Of a DNA stretch of 64,000 nucleotides, positions 35,420-43,752 are shown one piece after another (positions within the stretch are counted from its first letter, which is position 1; each line of letters opens with the position of its first letter). The notes under the pieces are model-generated. The model was not told where the DNA came from. It saw nothing but the letters and a program-made list of their open reading frames with translations, and made no database searches. Origin of the DNA: Massilia frigida (lineage in GTDB: Bacteria; Pseudomonadota; Gammaproteobacteria; Burkholderiales; Burkholderiaceae_D); the NCBI RefSeq assembly GCF_011682175.1, contig NZ_WHJG01000003.1:186001-250000 (forward strand). Direction: 5' to 3'. A program made the position numbers and the translations under genes.

Positions 35420-36583
35420 TCATGTCGATACCGCCTTGGGCGCGCTCGACGCGCCCAGTTTCGCGCTGGCCGCGATCAGCAGCATCGCGCAGCCGAGTCC
35501 GGCGAACGCCATGGGCAGGCTGCTGGCGTGCGCCACAAACCCGATCGCCGCCGGGCCCGCCAGGATGCCGGCATAGCCGAGCGTGGTGATCGCTCCGACT
35601 GCCAGGCTGGCCGGCATCGCGCGCTGGCTGCCGGCCGCGGTGAACAAAATGGGCACGATGTTCGACGCGCCCAGGCCGATCAGCACGAATCCAGCCAGCA
35701 TGCCCGCTACCGACGACGCCAGCACCGTGCAGAAGAAGCCGGCCGCCGCGCACAGGCCGCCCAGCAGCAGTACCCGCTGGCCACCCAGCCTGCCCACCAC
35801 CTTGTCGCCCGTCAGGCGTCCGAGCGTCATCGCAATCGCAAACGCCGCGTAGCCGAGTCCGCCCTGGCCGGCGCCCGCAGCGGGGCCGCGTCCTTCGGTC
35901 AGCAGCAGGGCGCTCCAGTCGAGGATGGCGCCTTCGGCCAGGAAGCACAGGAAGCACAGCGCGCCGATCAGGATCACCGCGCCGTGCGGCATCACGAAGA
36001 TGGGCGCGTCGCGCACCTGCGCATCGGTCTCGCGCAGCAGGCCCGACGCCGCACCGGCCAGGACAGCGGCGACCAGCAATGCCAGCACGATGGCGGACGC
36101 GGTCGCGCCCAGGCCCAGCCACAGCAGCAGCGCCATCGTGCCGGCGCCCAGGAAGCCGCCCACGCTGAACAAACCGTGAAAGCCGGACATGAGCGCTGCG
36201 CCGCTCTTCTTTTCCACCACCACCGCCTGGATATTCATCGCCACGTCCAAGGTGCCGATAGCGGCGCCGAACGCGAACAGCACGCAGCCGAGTAGCAGCG
36301 GGCTGGGCGCGAAAGCCAGCCCGGGCAGCACCAGGCAGACGATCAGGCCGGAGCACAGCACCACCGGACGGCAACTGAAACGCGCCGTCAGGAAACTGGT
36401 GGACGGCATCGCCAGCAGCGATCCGGCACCCAGGCACAGCAACAGCAAGCCAAGCTGCGCTTCCCCCAGGCCGAGGCGCAGCTTGGCCAGCGGCACCAGC
36501 GGCGCCCAGGCCGACATGGCCAGCCCGGCGGCCAGAAAAGCGAGGCGGGTGGACAGGCGCTGTCGTGGTCCGGTGTCAAGCAT
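35420..36583 (-). CDS. MFS transporter
   Basis: This 387-residue protein has about 12 hydrophobic helices and YbjJ-like features (LAMSAWAPLVPLAKLRLGLGE near the start, GFHGLFSVGGFLGAG in the fourth/fifth helix region). Substrate is unknown; relatives are annotated as sugar or drug exporters without firm evidence. It starts at ATG 36583, 25 bp after the DeoR-type gene on the same strand, suggesting control by that regulator and possibly a sugar-phosphate-linked substrate. Confidence 0.88.
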   Translation of the reverse strand: MLDTGPRQRLSTRLAFLAAGLAMSAWAPLVPLAKLRLGLGEAQLGLLLLCLGAGSLLAMPSTSFLTARFSCRPVVLCSGLIVCLVLPGLAFAPSPLLLGCVLFAFGAAIGTLDVAMNIQAVVVEKKSGAALMSGFHGLFSVGGFLGAGTMALLLWLGLGATASAIVLALLVAAVLAGAASGLLRETDAQVRDAPIFVMPHGAVILIGALCFLCFLAEGAILDWSALLLTEGRGPAAGAGQGGLGYAAFAIAMTLGRLTGDKVVGRLGGQRVLLLGGLCAAAGFFCTVLASSVAGMLAGFVLIGLGASNIVPILFTAAGSQRAMPASLAVGAITTLGYAGILAGPAAIGFVAHASSLPMAFAGLGCAMLLIAASAKLGASSAPKAVST

Positions 36584-36608
36584 GGCGTCTTTCGGAAACG
36601 GAGGGAAC

Positions 36609-37394
36609 TCAGGGCTGCGCGGCGCGCAGCACGCGCACGCCGCGCGCCGCGAAGGCGTCGGCCTGGCGCGCATCGATATCGTGCTCGGCGACCAGTTCGG
36701 TCAGGCTGGCCGCCGCCAGCACCGCGTACGGCGCGGCTGTGCCGACCTTGTCGTTGGTGGTGGCGACCAGCACCGTCTTGCTGAGAGCGGCGACGCGGCG
36801 CTTGAATTCGGCTTCCTCGAAATGGATGGCGCTGATGCCGGCCTGGGCATCGATGCCGCAGGCGCCCAGGATGTACAGGTCGGGGCAGATCAATTCCAGT
36901 TCGCGCATGGCGGTCGCGCCAATGCTGGCCCCCGTCTCGGCGTGGATGCGCCCGCCAATCACGATCAGTTCGACGAGCGGCTTGTCGATCAGCGCGGCGG
37001 CAATCGCCGGGGCGTTGGTGATGACGGTCAGCCGCTGTTCGCCCAGCGCGGACGCGATCGCCAGATTGGTCGAGCCGGCATCGATGAAGACCACGCTGCC
37101 GGGCGCCACGCAGGGCACGGCAGCGGCGGCGAGGCGCGCTTTGCGGCCTGCCTGGGCACTGCGGCGCTGCGCCGGCGTTCCGCCCGGGGCGGCGGGGAGC
37201 TCCATGCGCAAGGCGCCGCCATAGACTTTCTGGCACAGGCCGGCCGCGGCCAGGTCGCGCAGATCGCGCCGTATGGTGTCTTCCGACACTTGCAGCCATT
37301 GCGCCAGGTCGGGCGCCAGCACCCGTCCATCGGTTTGCAGGCGTTGCAGGATGAGGGCGTGGCGTTCCTGCAAGAGGAGGGGATCGGTCGGCAT
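36609..37394 (-). CDS. DeoR/GlpR family transcriptional regulator
   Basis: The protein has about 261 residues. The N-terminal DeoR helix-turn-helix (RHALILQRLQTDGRVLAPDLAQWLQVSEDTIRRDLRDL, then KVYGGAL) precedes a sugar-phosphate-sensing DeoRC domain (VFIDAGSTNLAIASAL, VITNAPAIAAAL, VIGGRIHAETGASIG). Such regulators usually respond to phosphorylated sugars. ATG 37394 has GAAG 6 bp upstream; ATG 37400 is an alternative and the open frame to 37490 is not expected to be used. Two 10-bp direct repeats lie upstream. Confidence 0.9.
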   Translation of the reverse strand: MPTDPLLLQERHALILQRLQTDGRVLAPDLAQWLQVSEDTIRRDLRDLAAAGLCQKVYGGALRMELPAAPGGTPAQRRSAQAGRKARLAAAAVPCVAPGSVVFIDAGSTNLAIASALGEQRLTVITNAPAIAAALIDKPLVELIVIGGRIHAETGASIGATAMRELELICPDLYILGACGIDAQAGISAIHFEEAEFKRRVAALSKTVLVATTNDKVGTAAPYAVLAAASLTELVAEHDIDARQADAFAARGVRVLRAAQP

Positions 37395-37417
37395 GCGCAT
37401 CTTCAAACGGGATAAAG

Positions 37418-37447
37418 TGCGCACAAATATACATGAATGCGCACAAA
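37418..37447. promoter_or_regulatory. Direct repeats upstream of the DeoR-type gene
   Basis: TGCGCACAAA occurs at 37418-37427 and 37438-37447, exactly 20 bp apart (two helical turns), between the regulator start and the porin terminator. DeoR-family proteins often bind direct repeats, so this is a candidate autoregulatory operator. Confidence 0.5.
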
Positions 37448-37463
37448 CGTGCAAGCAAGCATG

Positions 37464-37504
37464 AAAAAAACCCCGCAAGCTGCGAGGCAACTTGCGGGGT
37501 TTTT
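37464..37504. terminator. Terminator of the porin gene (bidirectional form)
   Basis: CCCCGCAAG (37471-37479) pairs with CTTGCGGGG (37491-37499). It is flanked by seven A on the left (a U run for the leftward porin transcript) and five T on the right. Confidence 0.9.
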
Positions 37505-37539
37505 GTTTCAGCTAAGCGCGCCTGAACGCGCCAGTGAAT

Positions 37540-38553
37540 TTAGAACGAGTGACGAACGCCAACTGCCAGCGCGCTTGGATCAGCACCGAACGCGGTTGCT
37601 GGTGGAGTGACGTTTGAGCCAGCCGAGTTGATGCCGAAGGTTGCTTTGTCGTTGTTACGCAGCATTGCGTACGAAGCGTACACGTTGGTGCGCTTGGACA
37701 GGGCGTACGAGTAAGCAAGCGAAGCGCCGTTACCCTTGGCGCCACCTTCCAGTTTGTTTTGCTGGACGTTACCGTAGATCTTGTTGTTGCCGAAGGTGTA
37801 CGACAAGCCGGCGTTGATCTGCTCGTACTTGTTGCCCTTGCCGGTTGGGTCGGCAGCCATGTAGTTGCCGCGAATTTCGACTGGGCCGATGGTGAAGCCT
37901 GCACCGACGATCATTTCCTTGTCGTCGCCGGAAGCCAGGCGCTCAACAACGTGGTAACCGCCGCCAACGTAGATGTTGTTGGCTTTGTATTCAACTGCCA
38001 GACCCATCAGATCCTGCGAAGGACCGGTTGCCTGTTCGCCCAGACCGTAGCCGGCGCTGACGATCACGCCGCCCATCGAGTTCGATTTGTAGTTGACCGA
38101 GTTGCTGATGCGACGGGTCAGACGGGTTGCGCCGCCGAACGAGCTCAAGTTGCTGCCGTAGAAGCCCTGGCCGTTGATATCGCTTGCGTTAGCGACGTCA
38201 GCGATTGGGGTGTATTCGCGGCCGATCATCACGGTGCCGAAGCCACCTTTCAGGCCAACCACCGCGCGGCGGCCGAACAGGACGCTGTCGCCCGCGCCGG
38301 AGTCGAGTGCGACGCCAGCTTCGAGGTTGAATACAGCGCTCAGGCCATTGCTCAGATCTTCAACGCCACGGAATCCGACACGGCTGGTCGACTGGTTGCC
38401 GGAATTGACGACCGTACGGCTGCCGCCCTTAACGTCCGTGTCTTCTTTCGCCAGGGAGGCATCTGCCACGCCGTAGATCGTGACGCTCGATTGAGCGGAA
38501 GCGCACAGAGGAATTGCAGCGGCCAGGACAGCGGCCATCAGTTTGCATTGCAT
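37540..38553 (-). CDS. Gram-negative porin
   Basis: This 337-residue outer membrane protein has a signal peptide (MQCKLMAAVLAAAIPLCASA) followed by SSVTIYGVADASL, the standard opening of the beta-proteobacterial porin_4 family. It ends in VGVRHSF with the terminal Phe used for outer membrane assembly. Further family blocks: SRVGFRGVEDLSNGLSAVFNLE and LFGRRAVVGLKG. It forms a trimeric diffusion channel for small hydrophilic solutes. GGAG lies 6 bp before ATG. It is a single gene with its own terminator. Confidence 0.94.
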   Translation of the reverse strand: MQCKLMAAVLAAAIPLCASAQSSVTIYGVADASLAKEDTDVKGGSRTVVNSGNQSTSRVGFRGVEDLSNGLSAVFNLEAGVALDSGAGDSVLFGRRAVVGLKGGFGTVMIGREYTPIADVANASDINGQGFYGSNLSSFGGATRLTRRISNSVNYKSNSMGGVIVSAGYGLGEQATGPSQDLMGLAVEYKANNIYVGGGYHVVERLASGDDKEMIVGAGFTIGPVEIRGNYMAADPTGKGNKYEQINAGLSYTFGNNKIYGNVQQNKLEGGAKGNGASLAYSYALSKRTNVYASYAMLRNNDKATFGINSAGSNVTPPATAFGADPSALAVGVRHSF

Positions 38554-38803
38554 ATGAATCTCCAAAAAGTTGCACAGATAAGTGTCGATTAACCAGGGTT
38601 GCTCTTAATCGGACGTAATTATAACTTCCACGTATGTCAAATCCATGACAAAGTGAAATGTGGTGAAAAAGAGACAGACTTGGTTTGCCCCGGAACAGGG
38701 CGTCAATACCGTTCAATTGCACGCTTCGGGTGCACTAAATGTGACTTCGGATAAATGGTGCGGCGCCGCATAGCGCCCGTCGTTACGGGCGGTCTGGGAA
38801 ATC

Positions 38804-40051
38804 TCAGGGGGCCGGGGGCGGCAGCGGGCGGGGCCGTTCTGGTGCGCCGGTGGCGTGCTCGGCGCCGCGCTCGCCGGCAGCGTCGTCATGCGTGCTTTCG
38901 GGCAACGGCAGCACGATATCGATGCGGGTTCCGGGCGGATCGTCGCTGCTGACGCTGATCTCGCCCTTCATTCCCCACACCCGTTCGCGCATGCCGATCA
39001 GGCCGAGCGATTGCGCTTTTTCCATGTCGGAGGCCTGGATTCCGCGTCCGTCGTCGCGGATCGACACCAGCAGCTGGCCATCGATGCGGTAGACATACAT
39101 GGTCACATTGCTGGCCCCGGCGTGACGCGCGATATTGGTCAGCGCTTCCTGGACGATGCGGAAAATGGCGGTGCTGGCGGCGTCGTCGAGGCGCAGTTCG
39201 GCTTCGTCGGCGAACAGGGCGCAGGCGATGCCGTGCCGTTCGACGAATTCGTCGCGCAAGCCTTGCAGCGCGAAATACAGGCCGCCTTCGTCGAGCGCGC
39301 GCGGGCGCAGGTTGGTGGCGATGCGGCGCAGCGAGGTGATGGCGGTCAGGAGGTTCTCTTCCATGCCTTTCATCAGGCGCTGGCCGTTGCTGCCGGCGCC
39401 GGGTTCCTTTTGCAGCAGGTTCAGGTCCATGCGCAGCGACGCCAGCAGCTGGCCGAGGTCGTCGTGCAGCTCGCGCGCGATGTGGGCGCGCTCTTCCTCG
39501 CGCACGGTTTGCAGGGCCGACGAGAGCTGGCGCAGCTGCGCATGCGAGCGCGACAGCTTTTCCTGGACCTGCTGGCGCTCGGTCACGTCGCGCAGGATGA
39601 TGGTGTAGATGGTGCGGTCGGCTTCGATCATGCTGGAAATCGAGCCTTCGAGCGGGAAGGTTTCGCCGCTGGCGCGCACGCCGGTGACGGCGTAATCGGT
39701 GGCGCGGCGGCCCGCGCGCCCGGCCACGTCGCCGAAATAGGCGGGCGCGGCGTCGCCGGTGACGGTCGGCAGCGGGGCGATGAATTGCTGCAGCGGACTG
39801 CCCTGCATCTGTTCCACGGTGGTCGAGAACATCGCCGCAGCCGACGGATTGGCCAGCACGATGGTCTGGGTATCGTCGGTGGAGATGATCGCTTCGCTCG
39901 CGTTCTGGATGATCTCGCGGCTGTGGCTGCGCGCAAAGCGCGGCCAGCGGTTATACGCGAACAAGCGCGCGAGGGAGTGACCGCCCAGCAAACCGAGGAC
40001 GAACATGACCAGACCCCAGCTCAGGAAGCGGGAAGAACGCTGATGTGCCAT
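38804..40051 (-). CDS. PAS-containing HisKA_3 sensor histidine kinase
   Basis: This 415-residue protein has one N-terminal membrane helix (FLSWGLVMFVLGLLGG), a PAS domain (~50-165, REIIQNASEAIISTDDTQTI), a coiled linker, a HisKA_3 phosphoacceptor region (ERAHIARELHDDLGQLLASL) and an HATPase domain (FRIVQEALTNIARHAGA, IRDDGRG, LGLIGMRERV). This is the NarX/DegS-type kinase, whose usual partner is a NarL-type regulator. None is adjacent; the next gene encodes a LytTR regulator of another class. The C-terminus is a Pro-rich tail. The start at 40051 precedes the membrane helix; a longer open frame upstream runs into tandem repeats. Confidence 0.9.
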   Translation of the reverse strand: MAHQRSSRFLSWGLVMFVLGLLGGHSLARLFAYNRWPRFARSHSREIIQNASEAIISTDDTQTIVLANPSAAAMFSTTVEQMQGSPLQQFIAPLPTVTGDAAPAYFGDVAGRAGRRATDYAVTGVRASGETFPLEGSISSMIEADRTIYTIILRDVTERQQVQEKLSRSHAQLRQLSSALQTVREEERAHIARELHDDLGQLLASLRMDLNLLQKEPGAGSNGQRLMKGMEENLLTAITSLRRIATNLRPRALDEGGLYFALQGLRDEFVERHGIACALFADEAELRLDDAASTAIFRIVQEALTNIARHAGASNVTMYVYRIDGQLLVSIRDDGRGIQASDMEKAQSLGLIGMRERVWGMKGEISVSSDDPPGTRIDIVLPLPESTHDDAAGERGAEHATGAPERPRPLPPPAP

Positions 40052-40126
40052 GCGCGCCTGCCGTCGATGGCCCGCGGGACGCGGACCGTAGGCTGATTGT
40101 AAAAGCGGGGTAAGAACACGCCTTGA

Positions 40127-40174
40127 GGCGCGACAAAGGGCGCGACAAACGGCGCGACAAACGGCGCGACAAAC
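40127..40174. repeat. Four tandem 12-bp repeats (GGCGCGACAAAC)
   Basis: Four head-to-tail copies of GGCGCGACAAAC lie between the sensor kinase start and the LytTR gene. The first copy ends in G instead of C. Part of a fifth copy is recognisable after 40174. Such short tandem arrays can change copy number. The array is 76 bp upstream of the kinase start codon. Confidence 0.85.
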
Positions 40175-40290
40175 GGCGTGGCGGGCGCAGCGCACTGCGC
40201 GGCAGGATACAGGGTCTCATGGCGTGTCGGTCGCTGGTGCATGGAACGGGGAAAGGGCGCCGCGCCGCGCCGGCGCGGCAGGGGACACCC

Positions 40291-41052
40291 TCACATCTGC
40301 TTGAACAGGTGCAGGAAGCTGCGGCTCACTTCCAGTTTGTCGGGCTTGCCCTTGATCAGTACCAGGTGGCGCCCGCGGATATCGCGCGTCACCCCTTCGA
40401 TGGCGTTGACGTTGACCAGGGTGGCGCGGTGGATTTGCCAGAACAGGGCCGGATCGAGTTCCTCGGCCAGGTCGCGCACCGGCTTGCGGATCAGCGCCTC
40501 GAAGCGCTCGGTCTGCACGCAGGTGTATTTTTCGTCGGAGCGGAAAAACAGGATGTCCTCGACCGGAATCATGCGCAAGTCCTGGCCGATGCTGGCCTGG
40601 ATCCATTGCAGGTAGGTGGGCTTGGGCGCCGCCATTTTCTCGGCCAGCTGCGAGAGCATGGCCGTGACGCTGTCGTTGACCGCTTCCTTCGGCTTGGCCA
40701 GGCGCGCCTTGAGGCGGTCCACCGTCACTTGCAGGCGCTCGGCCTCGGGCGGCTTGAGCACGTAATCGACGGCGCCGCGCTCGAAGGCTTCGACCGCGTA
40801 CTGGTCATAGGCGGTGACGAACACGATGTTGCTGCCGGCGCCGATGGCGCGCGCCGCTTCCATGCCGGTTTTGCCCGGCATGCGGATATCGAGGAAGGTC
40901 AGGTCGGGCTTGAGCTGGCCGACCAGCTCGATCGCCTCGTCGCCATTCTTCGCCTCGCCGACGATTTCCAGCTCGGGCCACGCCTGGTTCAGGCGCAGGC
41001 GCAACTGGTCGCGCATCAATCTTTCGTCGTCAGCAATAATAGCGGTAGGCAT
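40291..41052 (-). CDS. LytTR family response regulator
   Basis: This 253-residue protein has an N-terminal receiver (IIADDERLMRDQL, phospho-Asp in LTFLDIRMPGKTG, VTAYDQYAVEAF, YVLKP). A C-terminal LytTR DNA-binding domain follows (IPVEDILFFRSDEKYTCV, FWQIHRATLVNVNAIEGV). It is the likely partner of the LytS-type kinase gene immediately upstream, 90 bp away on the same strand. Targets are unknown; LytTR regulators bind direct repeats. Confidence 0.93.
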   Translation of the reverse strand: MPTAIIADDERLMRDQLRLRLNQAWPELEIVGEAKNGDEAIELVGQLKPDLTFLDIRMPGKTGMEAARAIGAGSNIVFVTAYDQYAVEAFERGAVDYVLKPPEAERLQVTVDRLKARLAKPKEAVNDSVTAMLSQLAEKMAAPKPTYLQWIQASIGQDLRMIPVEDILFFRSDEKYTCVQTERFEALIRKPVRDLAEELDPALFWQIHRATLVNVNAIEGVTRDIRGRHLVLIKGKPDKLEVSRSFLHLFKQM

Positions 41053-41142
41053 GGTCCGGTTCTGGTGAAAGGCAAGAGTGCCAATTATTCAATGAAACCC
41101 GGCTTTAATCAATCGATTCCTTGGTGTGTCTTTGTTGGCCGC

Positions 41143-42435
41143 TCACTTCGACACATGGTAGGGCACTTCGATGGTGGCGATCACGCCGCTGGGCACGTTG
41201 GCCGCGATGTGCAGCTGGCCTGCGTCGCCGTGCAAGAGTTTCAGGCGTTCGCGGATCGTCATCAGGCCCAGGCCGGTGCCGTCGCTGGGAAACACGCCGA
41301 AGCCGACCCCGTCGTCGCTGACGATCACGCGCAGCTTGGTGTGCGCCACCTCGGCGACGATGCGCAGCGAACCGCCTTCCGGCTTGCATTCGAGGCCGTG
41401 CTTGATGGCGTTCTCGACCATCGACTGCAGCATCATCGGCGGAAAGGCGGCGCTGCGCAAACCCTCGGGAATCTGCATGTCGACCCGCAGGCGCTCCTCC
41501 ATCCGCATCTTCAGCAGGCTCAGGTACGCCTTGACCATGTCCGCCTCGCGTCCGAGATTGGTGACGACGGCGTTGTCGCGCATCTGCGGCAGCACCGCGC
41601 GCAGGTACTGGATCAGGCTGCGCTGCATGGCCGAAGCGCGCGGCGGGTCCGTTTCGATCAGGTACTCGACCGAGGCCAGGGTATTGAACAGGAAGTGCGG
41701 CTCCACCTGGGCTTGCATCATCTGCATGCGCGCCTCGGATAGCTGGCGCTGCATCGATTCGCGCTCGGCGGCCGCGTTGGCGGTCTGGGTTTCGGCTTCG
41801 GCGCGCTTCTTGCTCCCCACCAGCGCCTTGGTGGCGAACAGGGCCAGTACCAGCAGCGAAATGAAACTCTTGAACCAGGTCGAGGCCTGGCCGTGATACA
41901 CCTTCACTTTTTCTTCGGCTGCATTCTCGACGGCCGCCTCGATTGCGCTCGACAAGCCTTCCACGATCTGCGGCGGCAGCGCGACGCGCACTTCGCCATC
42001 GGCCGCGCCCGGCAGCACCGCCACCGGCGGTGGCTCCGGCACGGTCGGCTCGGCCGGTTTTGCGCCCGGATAGGACGGCTCGGCCGGCTTCGCGCCCGGT
42101 TGGGGCGGCTCGGCTGGCTCGGGCGCTTCCGGCGGCTCGGGCGGCTCGGCCGGCAGGCTGCGCTTCTTGGGCGGGCTGTAGCTGATCCCGCTGTCGTCGA
42201 AGATGATGTTGCCTTCGTGCTTGTCGCGCTTGCGTTCGGGACGCACCTCGACCACGTCCGTGCCCGAAAACAATTCGTCTTGCAGGATTGAGGCGGCAAT
42301 CAGGGCCAGCGCCGCGAACAGGAAAAACTTCCACCACGATAGCTGGGTTACCCACGTGGCGGTGCCGTCGAAGGCGCGGTGCAGCCATGCCAGGACGGTC
42401 GCGATGGTTGGCTCGGGAGGGCGGCGTGCTTCCAT
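41143..42435 (-). CDS. LytS-type sensor histidine kinase with Pro-rich extracytoplasmic segment
   Basis: This 430-residue protein has one N-terminal membrane helix (WWKFFLFAALALIAASIL). An extracytoplasmic segment of ~120 residues follows, rich in Pro-Glu with repeats such as PGAKPAEP. A second helix (FISLLVLALFATKALVG), a coiled coil and the His_kinase domain (VEPHFLFNTLASVEYLIE) with a C-terminal ATPase domain (ENAIKHGLE, SDDGVGF, GLGLMTIRERL) complete the protein. It pairs with the downstream LytTR regulator. The Pro-rich linker could span the periplasm or bind cell wall (inference). The start is ATG 42435; the open frame above it is not family-like. Confidence 0.9.
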   Translation of the reverse strand: MEARRPPEPTIATVLAWLHRAFDGTATWVTQLSWWKFFLFAALALIAASILQDELFSGTDVVEVRPERKRDKHEGNIIFDDSGISYSPPKKRSLPAEPPEPPEAPEPAEPPQPGAKPAEPSYPGAKPAEPTVPEPPPVAVLPGAADGEVRVALPPQIVEGLSSAIEAAVENAAEEKVKVYHGQASTWFKSFISLLVLALFATKALVGSKKRAEAETQTANAAAERESMQRQLSEARMQMMQAQVEPHFLFNTLASVEYLIETDPPRASAMQRSLIQYLRAVLPQMRDNAVVTNLGREADMVKAYLSLLKMRMEERLRVDMQIPEGLRSAAFPPMMLQSMVENAIKHGLECKPEGGSLRIVAEVAHTKLRVIVSDDGVGFGVFPSDGTGLGLMTIRERLKLLHGDAGQLHIAANVPSGVIATIEVPYHVSK

Positions 42436-42772
42436 GGTGAGAGATTTCCGTGAGATTTTGAGAGATTTGTGCAAGCGGCGAGTGTAACTGCTCCGCTCTC
42501 CCATCGCCGCAAAAAGCGCCGCGTGGCGACGAATACTGATGAGATGTTGTAACTTTAGGACGCTCGCCTGGACAGCGCGCGGCGTTTGCGACAGGCTGCA
42601 TGATCCGGGGAGTGGGCTGCGCGGCGCGCGCCGTGGCGCCCACGACACGCGCTTTGTGGTCCGTCGCTCGCGCGCCGCCCGCGATCGCCCCGCAGCGGCC
42701 GCTTTGCGCGGTATGATAAAGGATAGAACCGGTCGCGGCCGGCCTGCTGTTGCACCTGATTAAGGGGATGTC
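42436..42772. other. Intergenic region with three helically phased 7-bp repeats
   Basis: AAATCTC (minus strand) occurs three times just upstream of the LytS-type start, at 42441-42447, 42452-42458 and 42462-42468. The starts are 11 and 10 bp apart, about one helical turn. The rest of the 337-bp gap between divergent genes holds no recognised feature apart from AAGGGG, the ribosome site for the gene at 42773. Confidence 0.55.
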
Positions 42773-43711
42773 ATGTCTGCCGATGCAAAAAAATACCGTT
42801 TGATCACGCGTAGCGACTTCGATGGCCTGGTCTGCGCCGTCCTGCTCAAGCACCTGGACTTGATCGACGATATCCTGTTCGTCCATCCCAAGGATATGCA
42901 GGACGGCAAAATCGTGGTCAGCGATGGCGATATCACCACCAACCTGCCGTACGCGGCCGGGGTGCACCTGGCCTTCGACCACCACCTGTCCGAAACCATC
43001 CGCAACACCGGCGAGCGCGGCAACCACATCATCCATCCCGAAGCGCCCTCGGCGGCGCGGGTGGTGTACGACTACTACGGCGGCGCCTCGGTCTTTCCGG
43101 CCGCCTGGTTCGACATGATGGCCGCCGTCGACAAGGGCGACGCGGCCCGCTTCAACCAGCAGGAAGTGCTCGACCCGCACGGCTGGGACTTGCTCAACTT
43201 CCTGATGGATGCGCGCACCGGGCTGGGACGCTTCCGCGACTTTCGCATCTCGAACTACGCCCTGATGATGGACTTGATCGATTATTGCAAAAACCATACG
43301 ATCGATGACATCATGGCCCTGGCCGACGTCAGGGAGCGCATGGACCTGTACTTCGAGCATAACGCCATGTGCAAGGAGCAAATCCGGCGCTGTGCCACCG
43401 TGCACCGCAACCTGGTCGTGCTCGACCTGCGCGAAGAAGAAACGATTTACGCCGGCAACCGCTTCATCATCTATGCCCTGTTCCCGGAAACGAATATCTC
43501 GATCCACGTGCTGTGGGGGCTGAAAAACCAGAACACCGTGTTCGCCACCGGCAAATCGATCCTGAACCGCAGCGCGCGCACCAATATCGGCGCGCTGATG
43601 CTCGAATACGGCGGCGGCGGGCATGAAAACGCCGGCACCTGCCAAGTCTCGAACGAGCTGGCCGGCGAAGTGCTGGGCGCGCTGATCCAGCGCATCACCA
43701 GCGAAGGCTGA
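42773..43711 (+). CDS. DHH family phosphoesterase
   Basis: This 312-residue protein has the DHH-superfamily metal motifs: TRSDFDGLVCAVLL (motif I), VSDGD, the DHH itself in FDHHLSE, and the C-terminal DHHA1-type GGGGHENAGTC. Family members act as exopolyphosphatases, oligoribonucleases or cyclic dinucleotide phosphodiesterases. The exact substrate cannot be told. Given the cyclic-di-GMP setting, a nano-RNase-like role on linear dinucleotides is conceivable but unproven. AAGGGG precedes the start by 5 bp. Confidence 0.85.
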   Translation: MSADAKKYRLITRSDFDGLVCAVLLKHLDLIDDILFVHPKDMQDGKIVVSDGDITTNLPYAAGVHLAFDHHLSETIRNTGERGNHIIHPEAPSAARVVYDYYGGASVFPAAWFDMMAAVDKGDAARFNQQEVLDPHGWDLLNFLMDARTGLGRFRDFRISNYALMMDLIDYCKNHTIDDIMALADVRERMDLYFEHNAMCKEQIRRCATVHRNLVVLDLREEETIYAGNRFIIYALFPETNISIHVLWGLKNQNTVFATGKSILNRSARTNIGALMLEYGGGGHENAGTCQVSNELAGEVLGALIQRITSEG

Positions 43712-43752
43712 GCGTGGCGTGGGCGGCGGCCGCGCAGCGCGAGCCGGCCGCC

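Noticed and set aside
38608-38640. TTGACA and TATAAT upstream of the porin gene (minus strand)
   Set aside because: The two hexamers are only 11 bp apart, too close to work together; the TATAAT may be a real -10 but no good -35 is at the right distance.
41105-43645. 846-codon open frame on the minus strand across the kinase and DHH genes
   Set aside because: It covers two well-supported genes in a different frame or strand and has no domain signature.
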